A stretch of 7,715 nt of DNA from an uncultured Chloroflexota bacterium (GTDB lineage Bacteria; Chloroflexota; Anaerolineae; Aggregatilineales; Phototrophicaceae). The position numbers were made by a program, and so were the translations under genes. Positions 1 through 6,100 of the stretch are shown piece by piece (the stretch's first letter is position 1; each line of letters starts with the position of its first letter). The notes beneath the pieces were generated by a model. That model saw only the letters and a list, made by a program, of their open reading frames with translations, had not been told where the DNA came from and made no database searches. The DNA is taken from positions 1 to 7,715 of the forward strand of contig CALMZT010000774.1 of NCBI GenBank assembly GCA_937870805.1, written 5' to 3'.

Positions 1-95
1 CAGCCCTGTACGCTTGTCCCGACAAAGATGTTGTGAACCCTTGTAACCTTCAAACTAAATTTGATGCGATTGCCCTGGCGGCAAGCTGCTGTACC

Positions 96-126
96 CCTCC
101 CCTCTCCAACAGCGGAGAGAGGGAGG
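96..126. terminator. GA/CT-rich hairpin downstream of the gene (possible terminator or dispersed repeat)
   Basis: Positions 96-107 pair with 114-126 as 6 bp, a single bulged A (120) and 6 more bp, around a 6-nt loop (108-113). It lies 20 bases after the TAA of the large gene. No T-run follows the stem in the direction of transcription, so it is not a canonical intrinsic terminator. Short CCCTCTCC/GGAGAGGG-type hairpins also occur as dispersed intergenic repeats in many genomes. Confidence 0.4.
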
Positions 127-145
127 AGTGTGTATGTGAAGATGA

Positions 146-3100
146 TTAGCGCGGCGTGACCGAATCGACGGTGAAGGTCATGCCAGGTGCGCGGTTGTCG
201 AACACCACGTCATGCTGCCCGCTGCCGAAGCCGTAGAGGATGGTTGGCGTGTACGAGCCGACACCATTCTGGCTGAACGTGCCGCAGTTCAGACGGCTGG
301 CGGGTGCGGTGGTGTTCGGGATGACAAGGCAGAAGCGAATACTGCTGCTGCCTGAAGCGCTGGCTGCGCCGTAGACAATCAGCGCGTTACCTGTCATCCG
401 TGTTTGCACGATGCCGCCTGCCAGCGTGGTTGTGCTGGTCGCGCCTGTTGTCCAGCGTGACGCAGGTGAATACAGCAGCGCGGGCGACGTGTTCTCGTTT
501 GTGCCTGCGACCAGCGATTGCGTCGGCGCAGCGAGGACGTTGATCGCGTCAATGAACAGGTATTGGGCAGCGTTCCCTACATGCTTGATGGTGACGTTGT
601 AGGTTTCGTTGCTCAGATTATCGAGTGTGCGGCTCGGCAGACCGTAGAAGCCAAGTCCATAGACGTTCTCTACTGTGCTGCCCGCAATCGTCGTCGTGAC
701 CTGTTCGCATGTGCCGACGCCCAACGCAGGCGTCAGGTTATTGTCTGCGGGGTCACTCACGCGGTCATAACACACGACAATCGGCGCAGCCCACGAGGCG
801 CGTGTCACATACAGGACAAAGCCTGTGCTTGCGCCGCCTGTTCCACCGATGCTGAACGACATCTGCGCATTGGGTGTGCTGGTGTAGTGAGCAGAGCCGC
901 CATCGTAAGCGCCTGATGCTGCATTCAACCAACCCGCGCTCAGGGTCACGTTGACATCACTTGACTGGTAGAAGCCGGGTATCAGCGCCACAGGATTATC
1001 CAGCAGACGGAAGCCCTGAATACCCACCGCTGCCGCCGAAGTCGTGCGGATTTCGACGACGCGCGCCGAACCCGCCGGAATAGTCGTTGTGCCTGCGGGG
1101 ATACGCACGACGTTGACGCCTGTCGTGTTGACGCTGCTGGCAGTCGTAAACGTCTGGCAGGTGTCATCATTAGCGACATTGTTGGTCGCGCTGTAGATAC
1201 AGACTTCGATACTGCCTGTGCCTGACATGTTCGTCGTGTAGATAGCGACGCCGCGTGTGGCGCTGTCAACGTTGAACAGCATCGCCTGACGATCACTGCT
1301 TATCCAATGCGTATCACCGCCCAGTGCCGTCGCATCGGCATATTCAATCCAGTTGCCGACGCGCGTCACGCCCGACGCTTCTGGTTCATAGAAGCCTGTC
1401 GGAGAGCCGCCCGCCAGTGTCAGCGCTGCGCCGAGATTGTTCGGCTGTCCCATCACGAACAGCCCTTCCAGCGCGAACCACTGTCCCGAACCCGATGCAC
1501 TCGATGGGCTGAGGAGGATGCGGCGCGCGCCCGTGACAGCGGTCATGCCCAGATCGGCTTCGCTGATCCAGCGGCGGCTGTTCGTGCCAAAAGTATAGTT
1601 AAAGGTTGGCGCTGTACAGCCGTTGCTGGGTGCTGCGCCGCCTGCCGTCACGACGCAGACATTGACGCCGCCTGTCGGGAAGCCCGGCGCGTTGTAAAGG
1701 ATGAGACCCTCGCCGTCCTTTGTGCTGTCGAAGTTCATCTCGAACCAGACGAAGGTGCTTGACGCGGCGCTGTTCGTCCACGCGGCGTTATTGCCACGTC
1801 CCGCCGCATAAAATGCCCAACCCGTCGCGCTGTAGCTCAGGTTGTAGTTGGTCGATAGTGGGGTTTCCTCGTAGTTGCCGGGAGCCAGCGGCGCGGCAGT
1901 TGTCAGCACCTGAAGCGCCTCTAAACCAATGTACGCGCTAGGCGTCGCCGTTGCTACGCGGATCGTGACCAGGAAATCGCCTGAGCTGGCATCATTCAAG
2001 CCAACGTCGGCTTTGGTGATGAAGTTCGAGACAACGCCTGCCGCGCTGGTCGCAGAGTTCGGCACTATCGCGCAGTTGCCATTGACGCAGACTTCGATGT
2101 TGCCCAGGCTGGAGCCTGTCGTGCGATAAATCAGCAGGCGGTCATTGCGTCCCGGCTGCACATTCCAGAGGAAGGTTGCCGTGCCGGAATTTGTCCAGCG
2201 TATCGCGTTGCCATTAGCGGCGGTGGAAGGAATCCATGTGCCGTTGAAAGTAAGGTTGAAACTGGTAGCGATTTCCGTTGCCTGATAGTAGCCCGGAGCC
2301 AGCGCCGTGAGCGCGCCGACGAGACGGAAGCCCTGCACTGCCATCGTGCCTGTTGACATTGTGCGCAGTTCAACCAGACGTGTTGCGCCCGCTGGTGTGG
2401 TCGTCGTGCCTGTGGGGATGCGCACGATGTAGCCGCCTGTGCCTGCCGCGCCATTCGTGATGAAGGTCGTACAGGCGTCATCATTGCTGGTGTTGTTGGT
2501 GGCGCTGTAGACGCAGAGTTCACCTGTCGCATAGCCGCTGCCGTTGGTCGTGTAAACGGCAATACCCTGTGTGGCGCTGTCAACGTTGAATAGCATGGCT
2601 TGATCGCCGCTGTTCACACGATGCGAGTCGCCGCCAAGCGCGCCTGCGTCAGCGACTTCAACCCATGAGCCGACTTTCAGCACGCCTGCGTTTTCGGGTT
2701 CATAGTAGCCTGTCGGTGAACCGCCCGCGAGAGTCAGTGCTGCGCCGATGGTGTTGCTCTGTCCGACGAGCGTGATGCCCTCGAAGCCGAACCACTGCCC
2801 CGAACCCGCCGCACTCGACGGACTGAGGATGATACGGCGCGCGACATCTGTGTTTGCGACGCCGAGTTCAGTCTCGGTGACGAAACGGCGTGTGTTCGTG
2901 CCAAAGGTGTAATTCAGCGTGGGCGTGGTGCAGCCGTTGGTCGGCACTGCGCCACCTGCCGCTGTCACGCAGACGTTGACGCCGCCTGTCGGGAAGCCGC
3001 CTGCATTGTAGATGATAAGCCCCTCACCCTGATTGGCGCTGGTGAAATTCATCTCGAACCAGACGAAGGTGCTTGACGCGGCGCTGTTCGTCCACATGGT

Positions 3101-6100
3101 GTTATTGCCACGCCCCGACGCAGCGGCTGTCCAGCCTGTGGCGCTGTAGTTCAGGTCGCTGGTTTGCGTATCTTCGTAGTAACCGAAGGGCAGCGGCGCG
3201 CTGGCGCTCAATAAGCGGAAGCCTTGCACGCCGAGAGTAGCGGCTGCCGTGATGCGGATTTCGACCAGACGAGTCGCGGCGGGTGGCGTCGTCGTTGTGC
3301 CTGCCGGGATACGCACGAAGAACACACCTTGTCCTGCGCTGGTGTTGGTGTTGAAGGTCTGGCAGGCGTCGTCATTACCGGCGCTGTTGGTCGCGCTGTA
3401 GACGCAGACCTCGCCTGTCGCGTTGCCGCTGGCGTTGGTCGTATACACTGCTACGCCCTGTGTAGCGCTGTCAACGTTGAACAGCAGCGCTTGTCCAACG
3501 CCCGCTGCGAAGTGCGTGTCGCCGCCGAGCGCTGCCGCATCGGCTGCTTCTGTCCAGGTGCCGACTTTCAGCACATTCGCGTTTTCGGGTTCATAGAAGC
3601 CTGCTGGAGAGCCGCCCGCCAGTGTCAGCGCTGCGCCAATGGTGTTGCTCTGCCCAACAAGCGTAATGCCGTCAAAGTCGAACCACTGTCCCGAAGCTGC
3701 CGGACTCGATGGGCTGATAATGATGCGCTGTGCGCCTGTTGCAGCGCTAGCCGTCAACTGTGATTCGCTGATCCAGAGTCGCGTGTTCGTGCCAAAGGTC
3801 GTCGAGAACGTGGGTGATGTACAGCCGTTGGTCGGGGCTGCGCCGCCTGCTGCTGTGAAGCAGACGTTGACGCCCGCGCTGGGGAAGCCCGCCGCGTTGT
3901 AGAGAAGGATGCCTTCGCCATGCTTTGCCGCGTCGAAGTTCATCTCGAACCAGACAAAGGTGCTTGATGCGGCGCTGTTCGTCCACATGCTTATGTTGCC
4001 GCGCCCGCTGGTAACGGATGTCCAGCCAGTGGCGCTGTAGTTGAGATCAGTCACTTGCGAGTCTTCGTAGTAGCCGTAGGGCAGCGGTGTGATCGCGCCC
4101 AGCAGACGGAAGCCTTGCACGCCGAGATAAGCGGCTGAAGTGATGCGGATTTCGACCAGACGAGACGCGCCCGCCGGAATAGTCGTGATGCCGTTGGGCA
4201 GACGGACAATGAAGATGCCCGTTCCGCTGCCGTTGGTGTTGAACGGTGTACAAACGTCGTCATTTGTGGTGCTGCTGGTCGCACTGTAGACACAGACTTC
4301 GCCCGTCGCAAAGCCGCTGCCGTTGGTGGTGTAAACGGCAACACCTTGCGTCGCACTGTCCACGTTGAACATGAGTGAGTTGTTGAGGCTGTTGCTGTAG
4401 TGCGTATCGCCGCCGAGTGCGCCTGCCTGTGCCGATTCTGTCCACGTACCGACCTTCAGGACGTAGGGGTCTTCGGGTTCATAGAAGCCCGTTGGAGAGC
4501 CGCCCGACAGGTTCAGCGGCACACCGATGCTGTTGTTCGGTCCGACAAGCGTTACCCCATCGAAGCCAAACCAGCCTGTGCCGGATGGGCTAATGATAAT
4601 CCGCTGCGCGCCATTCGTGGCAGAAACACCCAAATCCGCTTCGGTAATCCACTGACGTGTGTTCGTGCCGAGTAGATAGTTAAAGGTGGGAGATGTACAG
4701 CCGTTGGTCGGGACGGCACCGCCTGCCGCCGTCACGCAGATGTTGACGCCTGTGCTGGCGGCGGGACTGTTGGTGTAGATGACAATGCCTTCACCTTCGT
4801 TGGCGGTGGTGAAGTTCATCTCGAACCAGACAAACTGCGTGTTGGAATTCGACCATGTAGTCGTGCTGGCGCGTCCGCTGCCATTAACGCCTGTCCAGCC
4901 GCTGCTGAAATTCAGGTCGAGCGTCTGGGCATCGTCGTAAGTGCCATTGTCCAGCGGTGTGATTGCACCGAGCAACCGAACCGCCTCTATTGCCAGTGTG
5001 CCGCCGGAGGTCTGGCGGATTTCGACAAGGCGCGGGCTGCTGACGATGTTATTCGGCAAGCGCAGAACGTTGACACGCCCGTATAACGTGCTGGCAGCGG
5101 CGGTATTGAAGGTCTGGCAGATGTCATCCTGCGTATCAGTCGCCGTTTGCGAGTAAACACACACCTCAAACGAGGCGTAACTGTTGGCGTTGGTGGTGTA
5201 AACGGCGATGCCCTGTGTCGCGCTGTCAACATTGAACAGCATCGCCGCATAAGGATCGCTGCTGTAGGTCGCGCCGCCGCCAATTGCTTGCGCAGCACTG
5301 TAGGTTGTCCATGTCCCGATACGACGGATGTTGGCATCGTGGTCTTCGTAAAGTCCGTTCGCCATCGTGAGCGTGCCCAAGCCATTAGGCGGATTGCCAA
5401 CGATGAACACGGCATCAAAGCCAAAGAATCCATCACCTGCTGGGCTAATCACAATGCGCCGCGCGCCTGTGATGGCTGTTAAGGCTAAATCGGCTTCGCT
5501 GATGAAGCGTCTGCCATTGACGCCGACGGTGCTGAACGATGTGCCAGCGCCGCACGCACTGGGCGCGACACTGGTATCGGTCACGCAAACTTTGTAATTC
5601 GCGCTGATCCCGTTGTAGTGATAGAGGACAATGCCTTCACCATTGATCGCGGACGATAGATTCATGTCGAACGAAACAAAGCTGCTGGCAGCGTTCGACC
5701 ATGACATCGTGCCGCCGCGTCCGCCTGCTGCGCTGCTCCATCCTGTGCCGCTGAAGTTCAGGCGGAAGGTATCGGTGTTGTCGATGTAGCGGGGATTGCC
5801 TGCGCCACCGACGGCGAGGACTTCAAAGGCGTCAACGTACAACTGCCCCGCGCCGATATTCTTGATCTCGACCATGTGATCGACGCTGGGGAAATTGGCG
5901 CTGATGCCGCGACAGCCGATGGTATAGAACGTATTCGCGCTGCGCACGTTGTTGACGCGCCCATTTACCGTCGAAATTTCGGTGCTGCATGTAAAGCCTG
6001 CGCCATACGGAGCGCGTCCGGCGCTGTCCAGTAACAGCAGTGATTGAGCCAGCGCCGCGCCATCCGCATCGAGCGACACAGCGAACTCGCCACCTGCTGG

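Noticed and set aside
518..916. Plus-strand open frame of 132 codons opposite modules D and E
   Set aside because: It is antisense to a well-supported frame, with Cys/Arg/Ala-rich shadow composition and no recognisable motif.
1307..1762. Plus-strand open frame of 151 codons, and a similar one at 3224-3763
   Set aside because: The two resemble one another only because they lie opposite A/B repeats; this is the antisense image of the repeats, not a conserved gene pair.
977..4945. CRISPR-like or mobile-element origin of the DNA repeats
   Set aside because: The repeats are 840-903 bp in-frame protein modules with codon-level divergence; there are no short direct repeats with unique spacers and no terminal inverted repeats or transposase.
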